A DNA stretch of 19,604 bases, taken from contig CAKPFO010000029.1 in NCBI GenBank assembly GCA_934153805.1, positions 1-19,604 on the forward strand, given 5' to 3'. The notes below the pieces were generated by a model. It was not told where the DNA came from. It searched no databases and saw nothing but the letters and a program-made list of their open reading frames with translations. Below, one piece after another: positions 1 to 7,251 of this stretch. The position numbers and the translations under genes were made by a program. Position 1 is the first letter of the stretch. The number at the start of each line of letters is the position of its first letter. This DNA is from an uncultured Clostridia bacterium (lineage in GTDB: Bacteria > Bacillota > Clostridia > TANB77 > CAG-508).

Positions 1-112
1 TATTGTACATTAAGACTACTTGTAAGACTAGAATATACTATCTATATTATTAATTGCATTTACTTTTTCACTTATCGTTTTCTATTTATTTGGAAAAAAA
101 TTAAATATTTCC

Positions 113-141
113 TTGCTATTTTTTGGATAATATTGTATTAT
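113..141 (+). promoter_or_regulatory. possible sigma-A promoter upstream of the pilin-like gene
   Basis: TTGCTA at 113-118 and TATTAT at 136-141 are 17 bases apart and lie about 60 bases before the ATG at 203. The match is moderate and the surrounding DNA is so AT-rich that chance hits are expected. The rest of 1-202 shows no convincing gene or terminator. Confidence 0.3.
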
Positions 142-202
142 AATATAAGTATAATTTGTGAAAAAATAATTAAGAAAAATACGTAGAAAGGGGCAACTAT
201 AA

Positions 203-620
203 ATGAAAAAAGTATTGGCAATTTTTGCAGTACTAGCATGTATGTTATCTACATCTATGGTATATGCAACAGATACAGTAAGCAATGAAGCAAATAAAAA
301 AGTACGGAAATGAAGCTGTTAGTCAAATTGTGGATTTTACAAATAAGGAGAAAAAAACAGTAGAAGACTATACAGCAGCATATGGTTCAGAAACATATGG
401 ATTAACAGCATATGTATTAAGCAGAGTACAAATATATAGCATTCCATTTTGCTTTTTAGGAATAGCAGTAAGTGCTATATATCAATATGTATTAGGAATA
501 AGAAAACTAGACACAAGAGATAAAGGTTTTGCAATTATGATATCAATAGTAACACTATTTGTTATAGCTCAAGTGTTACCATTAATATTTGCAATCGTAG
601 TAAAAGGTTGGAGGGGTTAA
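203..620 (+). CDS. secreted/pilin-like two-TM small protein, reading frame broken after the signal peptide
   Basis: The function is not recognised. The ATG at 203 has a good ribosome site (AAAGGGG) and opens a classic signal peptide, MKKVLAIFAVLACMLSTSM, ending near VYA; this frame stops at a TGA 36 codons in. The rest continues in another frame to 620: a polar helical stretch, then two hydrophobic segments separated by a charged loop (RKLDTRDKG). The ATG at 285 in that second frame has no ribosome site and follows a stop at 279-281, so it is a poor start. Removing one A from the A6 run at 296-301 joins signal peptide and body into one protein of about 138 residues. Signal peptide plus two membrane helices around a basic loop is the layout of VirB2/TrbC-type pilins, but this is resemblance of architecture only. 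The next gene starts 3 bases after the stop, so they are probably co-transcribed. The frame break may be an assembly error, a mutation or transcriptional slippage. Confidence 0.55.
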
Positions 621-623
621 CAA

Positions 624-2864
624 ATGAAGGTTTTGTTTGCAGTAAATAATGAAAATATTTCAGAATCTGTAATAAAGAAATATCAAAGTATGTATAAGGA
701 AATAATAGTAAGCAAAAATGTATATTACTTTAATGCAATAATAAAAGAATTGCAAAAGGATAAAACTTATGACAGAATAGTAGTAAGTGAAGATTTAGAG
801 CCATTTGCAAATAAAAATTATGATACTATAGATAATTTTATTTTTGAAAAATTAGATAAGATTTCTGATGAGGCAACTACAACAACTGGGGAAGATATAC
901 CAATTATATTAATTGCTACAGATAGAAGATCAAAAGATGATGCTATACTAAGCAAAATATTTGGAATTGGTGTATATAGTGCTTTAATAGGACAAGATAG
1001 AAGTATTGATGAGGTATGCAAACTTATAAATAAACCAAGAACTAAAAAAGAAGCTAAAATATACTATAAAATTGATACAAATGAAGTTGAATACAAAGCC
1101 GAAAGCGAAGATACAGTAGATGAAGTTGAAATACAAAACATATTAACACATTATAAAAGATTAGGAAAGAACGAAGAAAAATATGTAGAGAGTTTTGAGA
1201 GTATAGCTGCACAATATACAGATGAACAGTTAAGAGTAATAATAAAATTTTTACCTTTAAGTGTAAAGGCGGTTTTAGAAGAAAGATGTCCTAGATATCA
1301 ACAGGTAACTATGCTAGGTGGGGAAAAGCCACAACTAAAAAAACAGCAACCATATCAATCAACACAAATAAATCCAAAAACAAAGAAAGCAAGAAGCACA
1401 AATGATGCTGTTACAGATGATGGAATTATGATAGAATCAATAAAAACAGCGGATACTAAAAAAATAACAAAACCAGTTATAATACCATCAACAAATGGCA
1501 ATGTGGTAAAGAAAACAAGAAAAGTAGCACCAGTAGTCCAAGAAAGTGTAAAAGTAGAAGAAACTCACCAAAAGGTACAAGAAGAACCTGTAACACCAGT
1601 AAAAAAAGGTAGAGGAAGACCAAAAAAAGCTCAAGAAGTAGAAGAAATAAAAGAACCAGAAAAGAAGAGACGTGGAAGACCAAAGAAAGTTCAAACAGAA
1701 GAAAATAACACTCTTCCAGGATTCGAAGAAGATACTCAAGCTGCAATATTGCCAGGCTTCGAAGAAAATAGCAATGATACAATGCTACCAGGCTTTGAAG
1801 AAAATAGTGCAAGTAATATTGAAGAAAGTAACAATAGTTCAACATTACCTGGATTTGAAGAAACAAGTAGAAATACAACTCTTCCAGGATTTGAAGATAA
1901 CTACGAAAATATTACTAGTACAAATGCTAATGAAACAAATCAACAAAATGAATTAGTAAATAATATACAAAGAAATAGCAGTTTAGAAAATTTATTAACA
2001 TCTGACAAGAAAATTGTTGCTTTTGTTGGAACTACAAAAAATGGAACATCATTCTTAGTAAATAATTTAGCAGACATGTTATCTATGCAAGGAGTAAAAA
2101 CAGCAATATTAGACTTAACAAAAAATAGAAATGCATATTATATATATACTAAAAATGAAGAAGAACTAAGAAAAACAGCCATTGAAAGCATCGATAAATT
2201 AGCACATGGAATTGCAGAAGGAATTAAAGTTAATAAAAATTTAGATGTATATACATGTTTACCAGGAGAAGAAACAAGTGTAGGGCAATATAAAGCTATA
2301 CTAGAAACTTTAATTCAAAATTATTCATTAGTATTATTAGATTGTGACTTTACTACAGATTGTGGATATTTACAAGAATCTAGTGAAATTTATTTAGTAC
2401 AAAGTATGGATGTACTTACTATACAACCACTTACAGCGTACTTAAGAGATTTAAAAGCAAAAGAAATATTAGACCAAAATAAATTGAAGATAGTAATTAA
2501 CAAATATGTAAGAGTTAGAAGTGTTACAGAAAAGACAATTATTGGTGGTATGGCATTTTATAATGATCCATCTATGTCTTTTATGACAGAATTATTTAAC
2601 AGAGAAACAATAAGATACAATGTAATACCATTTGACGTACAAGCATATTCTAAATATCTAGAAGGATTAATAAATTGCAATATAACAATAAGTGGTTATT
2701 CAAAAGACTTTATAAATAGCTTGAAAAAGTTAGCAAATATGGTATATCCATTAATTGCTAACTCACAAAATAAATATAATAATCCAAAATATAATCAATA
2801 TATGGCAAAAAACAATTTAAACAATATGAATGATACATTAAATAAAATGAGAAATAATTATTAA
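624..2864 (+). CDS. CpaE/TadZ-like protein: receiver-like domain, AT-hooks, LPGFE repeats, degenerate MinD/ParA-type ATPase
   Basis: This 746-residue protein has a strong ribosome site (GGAGGGG at 610-616). Residues 1-150 look like an atypical receiver domain (KVLFAVN; YDRIVVSED; IPIILIATD) in which the usual phosphoacceptor Asp position reads Ser-Glu. A helical region follows to about 235, then a long charged, low-complexity linker. The linker holds two AT-hook-like motifs, GRGRPKK (329-335) and RRGRPKK (349-355), and five copies of LPGFE[ED] (364-425). From about 460 the chain looks like a MinD/ParA/CpaE ATPase: VAFVGTTKNGTS at the P-loop, LVLLDCDF for the switch region, then a long C-terminal domain. 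Both lysines expected in a deviant Walker A are replaced by Thr, so ATP hydrolysis is doubtful. CpaE/TadZ proteins place Tad-pilus machinery at cell poles; a similar positioning role is inference. The genes before and after are closely spaced. Confidence 0.6.
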   Translation: MKVLFAVNNENISESVIKKYQSMYKEIIVSKNVYYFNAIIKELQKDKTYDRIVVSEDLEPFANKNYDTIDNFIFEKLDKISDEATTTTGEDIPIILIATDRRSKDDAILSKIFGIGVYSALIGQDRSIDEVCKLINKPRTKKEAKIYYKIDTNEVEYKAESEDTVDEVEIQNILTHYKRLGKNEEKYVESFESIAAQYTDEQLRVIIKFLPLSVKAVLEERCPRYQQVTMLGGEKPQLKKQQPYQSTQINPKTKKARSTNDAVTDDGIMIESIKTADTKKITKPVIIPSTNGNVVKKTRKVAPVVQESVKVEETHQKVQEEPVTPVKKGRGRPKKAQEVEEIKEPEKKRRGRPKKVQTEENNTLPGFEEDTQAAILPGFEENSNDTMLPGFEENSASNIEESNNSSTLPGFEETSRNTTLPGFEDNYENITSTNANETNQQNELVNNIQRNSSLENLLTSDKKIVAFVGTTKNGTSFLVNNLADMLSMQGVKTAILDLTKNRNAYYIYTKNEEELRKTAIESIDKLAHGIAEGIKVNKNLDVYTCLPGEETSVGQYKAILETLIQNYSLVLLDCDFTTDCGYLQESSEIYLVQSMDVLTIQPLTAYLRDLKAKEILDQNKLKIVINKYVRVRSVTEKTIIGGMAFYNDPSMSFMTELFNRETIRYNVIPFDVQAYSKYLEGLINCNITISGYSKDFINSLKKLANMVYPLIANSQNKYNNPKYNQYMAKNNLNNMNDTLNKMRNNY
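1713..1898 (+). repeat. five LPGFE[ED] protein repeats
   Basis: Five imperfect copies of a short coding repeat (CTTCCAGGATTCGAAGAA-like) encode LPGFEE or LPGFED, separated by 6-14 polar residues rich in Asn, Ser and Thr. Third-position changes (GGA/GGC, TTC/TTT, CCA/CCT) with a constant peptide suggest selection on the protein motif rather than recent DNA duplication. Confidence 0.85.
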
Positions 2865-2889
2865 AAGCCTATAAATGGAGGTGCAGATT

Positions 2890-3987
2890 TTGATAATAGC
2901 AGTTATAATATTGCTAGTCGTAATAATAGTATTATTAATGATATATAATATGACTATTCATAAAAAAATAGATACTTTTAGCAATTTAAATCAAAAAGTT
3001 GTTAGTTTAAATGTATTACAAGAATTTATGGATACGATTAGTGAAGAAAAATCAACAGACGAAAAAATAAGAAAAATAAATGAAATATTAATAGAAAAAT
3101 ATGATATAAAATATTCTACTATTGTCATATACAATGGAGCAGAGTATACTATAAAGGCAACAAATGTAGACATACGTCATTGGGACATGCTAAAGAACTT
3201 ACATTCAGAAGAAATCTTTAAAGATAGCATACAAACTGCAACTCCAAAATACATAACTGTAGATAGAGAAGGGGAAAGACTACCATATCAAAAAAGTGAA
3301 TTTGGTAGAGCAAAATCTGCTATGTTTTTCCCTCTATATGTTGACAATGTTTATATAGGATATTGGATAATAGAAAGTGGACAACCACATGACTTCGATA
3401 AAATTGATACAACAATATTAGAAGTCGTAAAGAATAATATTGTATCAGTTATAAAAACTGTAGAAAATCAAGGTACAATAGAAAATATTGTAAGAGACGA
3501 CTTATTTACAGGATTAAAATCTGAAGAATATTTATACGGAGAAGGAAAAAGAAGAATTGACCAATATGATATATCTTCAGTATGTATGTTTAAAGTAACA
3601 AATGTAACTGATGTAAACGAGACTTTAGGAAGACATACAGGAAATGAAATTATAAAGAAAGTAAGTGAAGTTGTAAAACAAAATATTTCAGATGACTATA
3701 TATTTGTAAGATATATGGGACCTAAATTTGTAATAGTATTTTCAGGAATAGAAGTAGACGGAATAGAAGAATTTGTGGAAACTTTAAAAGCAAATGTAGA
3801 AAAAGTAGAAATAGAACAAAGCGAAGAAGACCTATTTGAAGATGAAGATGCAAAAAAAGTATCACCAAAATTGAACATGGCTATTACAGCATATTACAAA
3901 GGTACAGCGCTAGATGGTACAACTAAAAAATTAGAAAAATATCTAGACTTAGCACCACAAGAAGAAAATGATATTAATTATATTTAA
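2890..3987 (+). CDS. membrane-anchored GAF plus degenerate GGDEF-domain protein
   Basis: This 365-residue protein probably starts at the TTG at 2890, because GGAGGTG at 2878-2883 sits 6 bases upstream; the in-frame ATG at 2875 has no ribosome site and would bury it. One N-terminal membrane helix (about 2-20) is followed by a GAF-like domain (about 45-195, with SAMFFPLYVDNVYIGYWIIE) and a GGDEF-like fold that opens with RDDLFTGLKSEE and continues with GRHTGNEIIKKVSEVV. The catalytic GGDEF signature reads MGPKF (276-280), so diguanylate cyclase activity is very unlikely; it could bind nucleotide or act as a partner-binding domain. It begins 25 bases after the ATPase-like gene and ends 11 bases before ireB, so it is in the same transcription unit as far as the sequence shows. 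The signal it senses cannot be read from the sequence. Confidence 0.65.
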   Translation: MIIAVIILLVVIIVLLMIYNMTIHKKIDTFSNLNQKVVSLNVLQEFMDTISEEKSTDEKIRKINEILIEKYDIKYSTIVIYNGAEYTIKATNVDIRHWDMLKNLHSEEIFKDSIQTATPKYITVDREGERLPYQKSEFGRAKSAMFFPLYVDNVYIGYWIIESGQPHDFDKIDTTILEVVKNNIVSVIKTVENQGTIENIVRDDLFTGLKSEEYLYGEGKRRIDQYDISSVCMFKVTNVTDVNETLGRHTGNEIIKKVSEVVKQNISDDYIFVRYMGPKFVIVFSGIEVDGIEEFVETLKANVEKVEIEQSEEDLFEDEDAKKVSPKLNMAITAYYKGTALDGTTKKLEKYLDLAPQEENDINYI

Positions 3988-3998
3988 AGGAGGAAACT

Positions 3999-4250
3999 AT
4001 GGCAATTGATGAAACAATGTGTTTTAAAGTTCCAAAGGAAGAAAACACAGATACAAAAGAAATATTAAAAAATGTATATGAGGCATTAAAAGAAAAAGGA
4101 TATAATCCTATTAATCAAATAGTAGGATATATATTGTCAGGAGATCCAACATATATAACTAGTCATAATGGTGCTAGAAATCTAATAAGACAAATTGAAA
4201 GAGATGAATTATTAGAAAAAATGGTAAAAAAATATATAGGAGTAGACTAA
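3999..4250 (+). CDS. ireB: IreB family regulatory phosphoprotein (UPF0297)
   Basis: The 83-residue protein matches IreB/YrzL along its length: ETMCFKV at the start, EKGYNPINQIVGYILSGDP in the middle, and ARNLIRQIERDELLEKMVKKY at the end. In Enterococcus, IreB is a small cytoplasmic protein phosphorylated on N-terminal Thr residues by the Ser/Thr kinase IreK and affects intrinsic cephalosporin resistance. Thr6 in MAIDETM aligns with one of those phosphothreonines. The ribosome site AAAGGAGG is ideal. One base separates its stop from ruvX, the order found in many Firmicutes (yrzL-yrrK-yrzB in Bacillus). Confidence 0.92.
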   Translation: MAIDETMCFKVPKEENTDTKEILKNVYEALKEKGYNPINQIVGYILSGDPTYITSHNGARNLIRQIERDELLEKMVKKYIGVD

Positions 4251-4251
4251 A

Positions 4252-4674
4252 ATGCGAAAACTAGGAATTGATTATGGGGATAGTAGAGTAGGAATTGCAA
4301 TAACAGATGCATTACAAATAACGGTGCAAGGACTAGAAACAATTCATCATAAAGGTAATGATAAAATAGTATTAAAAAGATTAGAAGAAATATTTAATCA
4401 ATATGAAATAGATACTATAGTTATAGGAATGCCTATTAATATGAATGGAACAAAAACTGAAAGAGTAGAAGTTACTAAAAAATTCATACATAAACTAAAT
4501 TGTAAATTTCCTAAAATTCCAGTTGAAGAAATAGATGAAAGACTAACAACAGTTGCAGCACACAAAACTATGAACTTTTTAAATGTAGACAAATATAAAA
4601 AGAAAGACATAGTAGACACAATTTCAGCTGTATATATATTAGAAACCTATATGAACAAAATTAAAAATAATTAA
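4252..4674 (+). CDS. ruvX: RuvX/YqgF family putative pre-16S rRNA nuclease (Holliday junction resolvase-like)
   Basis: This 140-residue RNase H-fold protein carries the family motifs in order: LGIDYGDSRVGIAITD with the first catalytic Asp at residue 7, IVIGMPINMNGT near 57-70, DERLTTVAAHKTM near 100, and KKDIVDTISAVYILETYM at the C-terminus with a second acidic residue. The family is implicated in maturation of the 5' end of 16S rRNA in E. coli (YqgF), and was earlier named for resolvase similarity. Its ribosome site AGGAG (4237-4241) lies inside the end of ireB, so the two are probably translationally coupled. The length is normal and the motifs look intact. Confidence 0.93.
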   Translation: MRKLGIDYGDSRVGIAITDALQITVQGLETIHHKGNDKIVLKRLEEIFNQYEIDTIVIGMPINMNGTKTERVEVTKKFIHKLNCKFPKIPVEEIDERLTTVAAHKTMNFLNVDKYKKKDIVDTISAVYILETYMNKIKNN

Positions 4675-4788
4675 AAGTATATGAATATAAAAACAAGAAA
4701 TAATATAAATGAATGGATAATAATATTGTAGAAATACAGTTATTATATAAAATTACCTTGTAAAAAGGAAATATGAAAGGAGAAAAAA

Positions 4789-5115
4789 ATGAACGAAGAT
4801 GTAAACAACAATATTCCAGAAGAAGAGGAATTAGACAACATAATAGTATTAAATGACGAAAACGGAGAGGAAGTTCCATTTGAATTTTTAGATTTAATAG
4901 AATATGATGATGAAAAATATGTGGTATTATTACCAGTAGAGGAAGAAGAAAGCGAAGATGCTGGAGAAGTAGTAATACTTAAAGTTGAAGATACAGAATC
5001 AGAAGACGAAGAATCTTACGTAAGTGTAGATGACGAAGATATATTAAGTGAAGTATTTGATATATTCAAAGAAAAATTTAAAGATGAATTTAATTTTGTT
5101 GATGATGAAGACTAG
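4789..5115 (+). CDS. DUF1292 family acidic protein (YrzB-like)
   Basis: This 108-residue, very acidic protein has the DUF1292 pattern: IIVLNDENGEEVPFEFLDLIEYDDEKYVVLLPVE followed by VVILKVED and a C-terminal helix. The biochemical role of the family is unknown. It normally accompanies ireB and ruvX, as here. The ribosome site is AAAGGAG. The 114-base gap before it contains no gene; AT-rich -10-like words near 4745-4755 could be a promoter but have no convincing -35. It is the last gene before a strong terminator. The long Glu/Asp stretches may be partly disordered. Confidence 0.85.
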   Translation: MNEDVNNNIPEEEELDNIIVLNDENGEEVPFEFLDLIEYDDEKYVVLLPVEEEESEDAGEVVILKVEDTESEDEESYVSVDDEDILSEVFDIFKEKFKDEFNFVDDED

Positions 5116-5123
5116 AAAGGTAG

Positions 5124-5156
5124 GCGGTTGGAAAATATTTTCCAACCGCATTTTGA
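5124..5156 (+). terminator. rho-independent terminator after the ireB-ruvX-DUF1292 block
   Basis: A 26-base perfect palindrome at 5124-5149 (arms GCGGTTGGAAAAT and its complement) begins 8 bases after the stop and is followed by ATTTTG. The GC-rich outer stem stands out against the AT-rich background. The T tract is short. Confidence 0.8.
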
Positions 5157-5171
5157 GTATTAAAAGATACT

Positions 5172-5197
5172 TGTAATAACTGTTGTAAGTTATTACA
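5172..5197 (+). promoter_or_regulatory. hairpin just upstream of a ribosome site
   Basis: TGTAATAACT and AGTTATTACA form a 10-bp perfect stem with loop GTTGTA, ending 3 bases before the GAGGAGG ribosome site (5201-5207) of the membrane protein at 5215. It has no T tract, so it is not a terminator. It could affect translation or mRNA stability, or be a protein operator. Confidence 0.4.
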
Positions 5198-5214
5198 TAA
5201 GAGGAGGAAATAGA

Positions 5215-5691
5215 ATGAAAAATTTAAGTAGTTGGTTAATATGTTTTTTTATGATAATGTATTGGGCTTTTAGAGTGGTAGTTGCAATAACAGGCAGCAT
5301 GGGAGTAGATTTTGTAGTAAAGCCAATAGATAACAATATTGAGATTATATTATTATTTGTAGTATTAATATGTATTCCATTTATATTTAAAAGAAAGTTA
5401 ATAGGAGCAATAATATATTTGTTATCATATGGATATTACTTTGGAAGAGGTTTATATACAAATGTTATGCAAATGATAAATGGCGAAACATTATCAATGG
5501 ATGTATATACAAATATGTTCTTTTCATTAATAGCTGTAGCAATACCAATATTTGCATTATTTGATATATTATTAGATAAAAATAGACAAAAAAATCCAGT
5601 AGACAAAAAAACAGATTGGTTTTATAAGAATAAAGATTATGATAGAAAATTAGACGAGAGAGCAGATAAAAACAATTATAGAACATTATAA
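5215..5691 (+). CDS. four-helix integral membrane protein of unknown function
   Basis: I do not recognise this 158-residue protein. It has four likely membrane helices: about 6-26 (LICFFMIMYWAFRVVV), 43-59 (IEIILLFVVLICIPFIF), 62-80 (LIGAIIYLLSYGYYFGRGL) and 100-120 (MFFSLIAVAIPIFALFDILL). A charged C-terminal tail of about 35 residues is rich in Lys, Asp and Arg and is probably cytoplasmic. There are no catalytic motifs. The start is secure: GAGGAGG lies 7 bases before the ATG. It sits after a terminator and a hairpin, so it probably has its own expression signal, though no clear promoter is visible in the 99-base gap. Confidence 0.75.
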   Translation: MKNLSSWLICFFMIMYWAFRVVVAITGSMGVDFVVKPIDNNIEIILLFVVLICIPFIFKRKLIGAIIYLLSYGYYFGRGLYTNVMQMINGETLSMDVYTNMFFSLIAVAIPIFALFDILLDKNRQKNPVDKKTDWFYKNKDYDRKLDERADKNNYRTL

Positions 5692-5779
5692 AAGATGTGA
5701 AAGACAAAAAGAGATAAGGAAGAAATATTAAAAAAATTAAATAGAGAAAAAAACGAGAAAATATAGAAAGTGAAGAAAA

Positions 5780-6295
5780 ATGGAAAAACAAAAAATTAAT
5801 TTAAATGATATTAAAGTAGCAATTTTTGATTTTGATGAGACTTTAGCTATTCATAAAGATAAAAATTTTGTAAAACATCGCGAGGAAAGTGAAGAAAATT
5901 TTTTAAAATTTTTTTCGAACGCTTATGCTAATCCAGATTGCTTTTATGATGAAATAGAGCCTTGTACAAAATCGGAAACATTATATAATCTTATTAATAA
6001 TTTAAGAAATAGAAATATTAAAATATATTGCTTATCAGGAATGAAATTTTCATTTCATTTAAAAGCAAAACAATCTTTTATTAACAAACATTATGGTAAA
6101 GATATTGAAGTTATAACAACAACATCACAAGAATTAAAACTAAAAGGTGTAAAAATTCTTCAAAGAGTAAATAAATGCAATTTAGATGAAATTCTATTTG
6201 TCGATGACAGACAAGACGTTATTGAACTTTTAAACCAAAATGGAATAAAAGGGATAAATGTAGATGATATTAATTTGTTGGGATGCAGTCTTTAG
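5780..6295 (+). CDS. HAD superfamily phosphatase-like protein
   Basis: This 171-residue protein has the four HAD motifs: IFDFDETLA with nucleophile Asp17 and Asp19 (motif I), CLSGMK with Ser86 (motif II), a Lys in the ELKLKGVKIL segment (motif III), and LFVDDRQD with Asp142-Asp143 (motif IV). The small helical cap lies between motifs I and II. HAD enzymes remove phosphate from small molecules or proteins; the substrate here cannot be read from the sequence. The ribosome site is weak (GTGAAGAA). An 88-base AT-rich gap precedes it. It opens a stretch of accessory-looking genes between housekeeping blocks. Confidence 0.8.
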   Translation: MEKQKINLNDIKVAIFDFDETLAIHKDKNFVKHREESEENFLKFFSNAYANPDCFYDEIEPCTKSETLYNLINNLRNRNIKIYCLSGMKFSFHLKAKQSFINKHYGKDIEVITTTSQELKLKGVKILQRVNKCNLDEILFVDDRQDVIELLNQNGIKGINVDDINLLGCSL

Positions 6296-6334
6296 GAATT
6301 CATTTCCATAAATAAAAAAATTGTAGGTGATATT

Positions 6335-6880
6335 GTGAAACTTAATTATATTGATTTCAATTTATGCAAAGACAAAAGGATGATTAAAAAGATTTATCAT
6401 GAATCTTTTGATAAAGAAGAAAGGTTCCCTTTTTGGCTATTAAAATTTTGTGCTAAAGAGGATAATATATTATTCAATGTAATTTATGATAATAAAGAAC
6501 TAATAGGATTTGAATACATTGTTAAATATGATAACATTGCATATTTAATGTATCTTGCAATTAGTAATAATAAAAGAAATTTAGGATATGGTTCTGAAAT
6601 ATTAAAGCAATTAAATAATTCATTTGATAATGTGTTATTAAGCATTGAAAGGGCAAGAACAAAATTTGATATTAAATATAAAAGAAAGCAATTTTATTTA
6701 AGAAATGGATTTACAACTACAAATAAATTTTTACTAGATAATAATGTTGAATATGAGGTGTTGTGCAATAATAATGAATTAAATATTAATGATGAATTGT
6801 TACAAAAAAGATACACAAAAATGACAAGCTCAAAAATAATAAGATTTATTATTAGCAAAACATTTGACTCTTATAATTGA
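6335..6880 (+). CDS. GNAT family N-acetyltransferase
   Basis: The 181-residue protein has the GNAT core: a beta strand in IAYLMYLAISNN, the acetyl-CoA pyrophosphate loop RNLGYGSEIL (residues 81-90, fitting the R/Q-x-x-G-x-G/A pattern), and the late FYLRNGF motif. The start is GTG at 6335 with TAGGTG as ribosome site. The C-terminal 45 residues beyond the core are charged and helical. The acceptor substrate is unknown. The gene ends at a TGA that directly abuts the S66 peptidase remnant, which suggests that the junction formed by deletion or insertion. Confidence 0.82.
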   Translation: MKLNYIDFNLCKDKRMIKKIYHESFDKEERFPFWLLKFCAKEDNILFNVIYDNKELIGFEYIVKYDNIAYLMYLAISNNKRNLGYGSEILKQLNNSFDNVLLSIERARTKFDIKYKRKQFYLRNGFTTTNKFLLDNNVEYEVLCNNNELNINDELLQKRYTKMTSSKIIRFIISKTFDSYN

Positions 6881-7251
6881 TTTTTAGGTTGCATGATGTG
6901 CTTATTGGGAACAAAATATTTACCAAATATGGACAATAATATTTTATTCATTGAAAGTTGTATGAAACCTCACCAAATGAATGCCAAAGAAGATTTCCGC
7001 ATCTAAAACAATACGGGATATTTGACAAAATAAATGGCGTTGTTATTGGATATAATTATGATTTACAAAAAGATGGAAATACATATCCGCAAATGGAAGA
7101 CATATTGATGGACTATACTAAAGAGTATAGTTTTCCAATTATTAAAAGTAATGATTTTGGACATAGAATTGTTAATAACATAATTCCAATCGGAGTAAAT
7201 GTAAAAATAGAAAATGATGAATTAAGAATAGAAGATGAGTTTTTGAAGTAA
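6881..7251 (+). pseudogene. C-terminal remnant of an S66 (LD-carboxypeptidase/MccF-like) peptidase, frameshifted
   Basis: In one frame, 6881-6955 encodes LGCMMCLLGTKYLPNMDNNI followed by LFIE, which matches the middle of S66 serine peptidases. The match then moves to another frame from the TTG at 6958: YETSPNECQRRF, KINGVVIGYNYD, and PIIKSNDFGHRIVNNIIPIG, which is the family C-terminus with its conserved GH of the catalytic His region. The N-terminal half with the nucleophile Ser is missing. Thus the gene is both truncated and frameshifted near 6953-6958. A start at TTG 6958 would give a 97-residue fragment without a good ribosome site. S66 enzymes cut LD-peptide bonds in peptidoglycan fragments or inactivate microcin C; this copy should be dead. 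Confidence 0.75.

Noticed and set aside
296..302. Programmed -1 frameshift at AAAAAAG
   Set aside because: The downstream frame needs a +1 (or -2) change, so -1 slippage would not reach it.
285..620. Separate 111-residue gene starting at ATG 285
   Set aside because: It has no ribosome site and follows a stop; the upstream signal peptide frame with a good ribosome site explains the locus better as one broken gene.
1477..1878. Long - strand open frames, rich in Leu and Phe, opposite the linker of the CpaE-like gene
   Set aside because: They mirror the Glu/Lys-rich coding strand and lack ribosome sites.
5692..5779. Degraded coding remnant (a KDKKR...KEEILKKLNREK-like reading with one shift)
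   Set aside because: It is short, lysine-rich and in A-rich DNA where such readings arise by chance.
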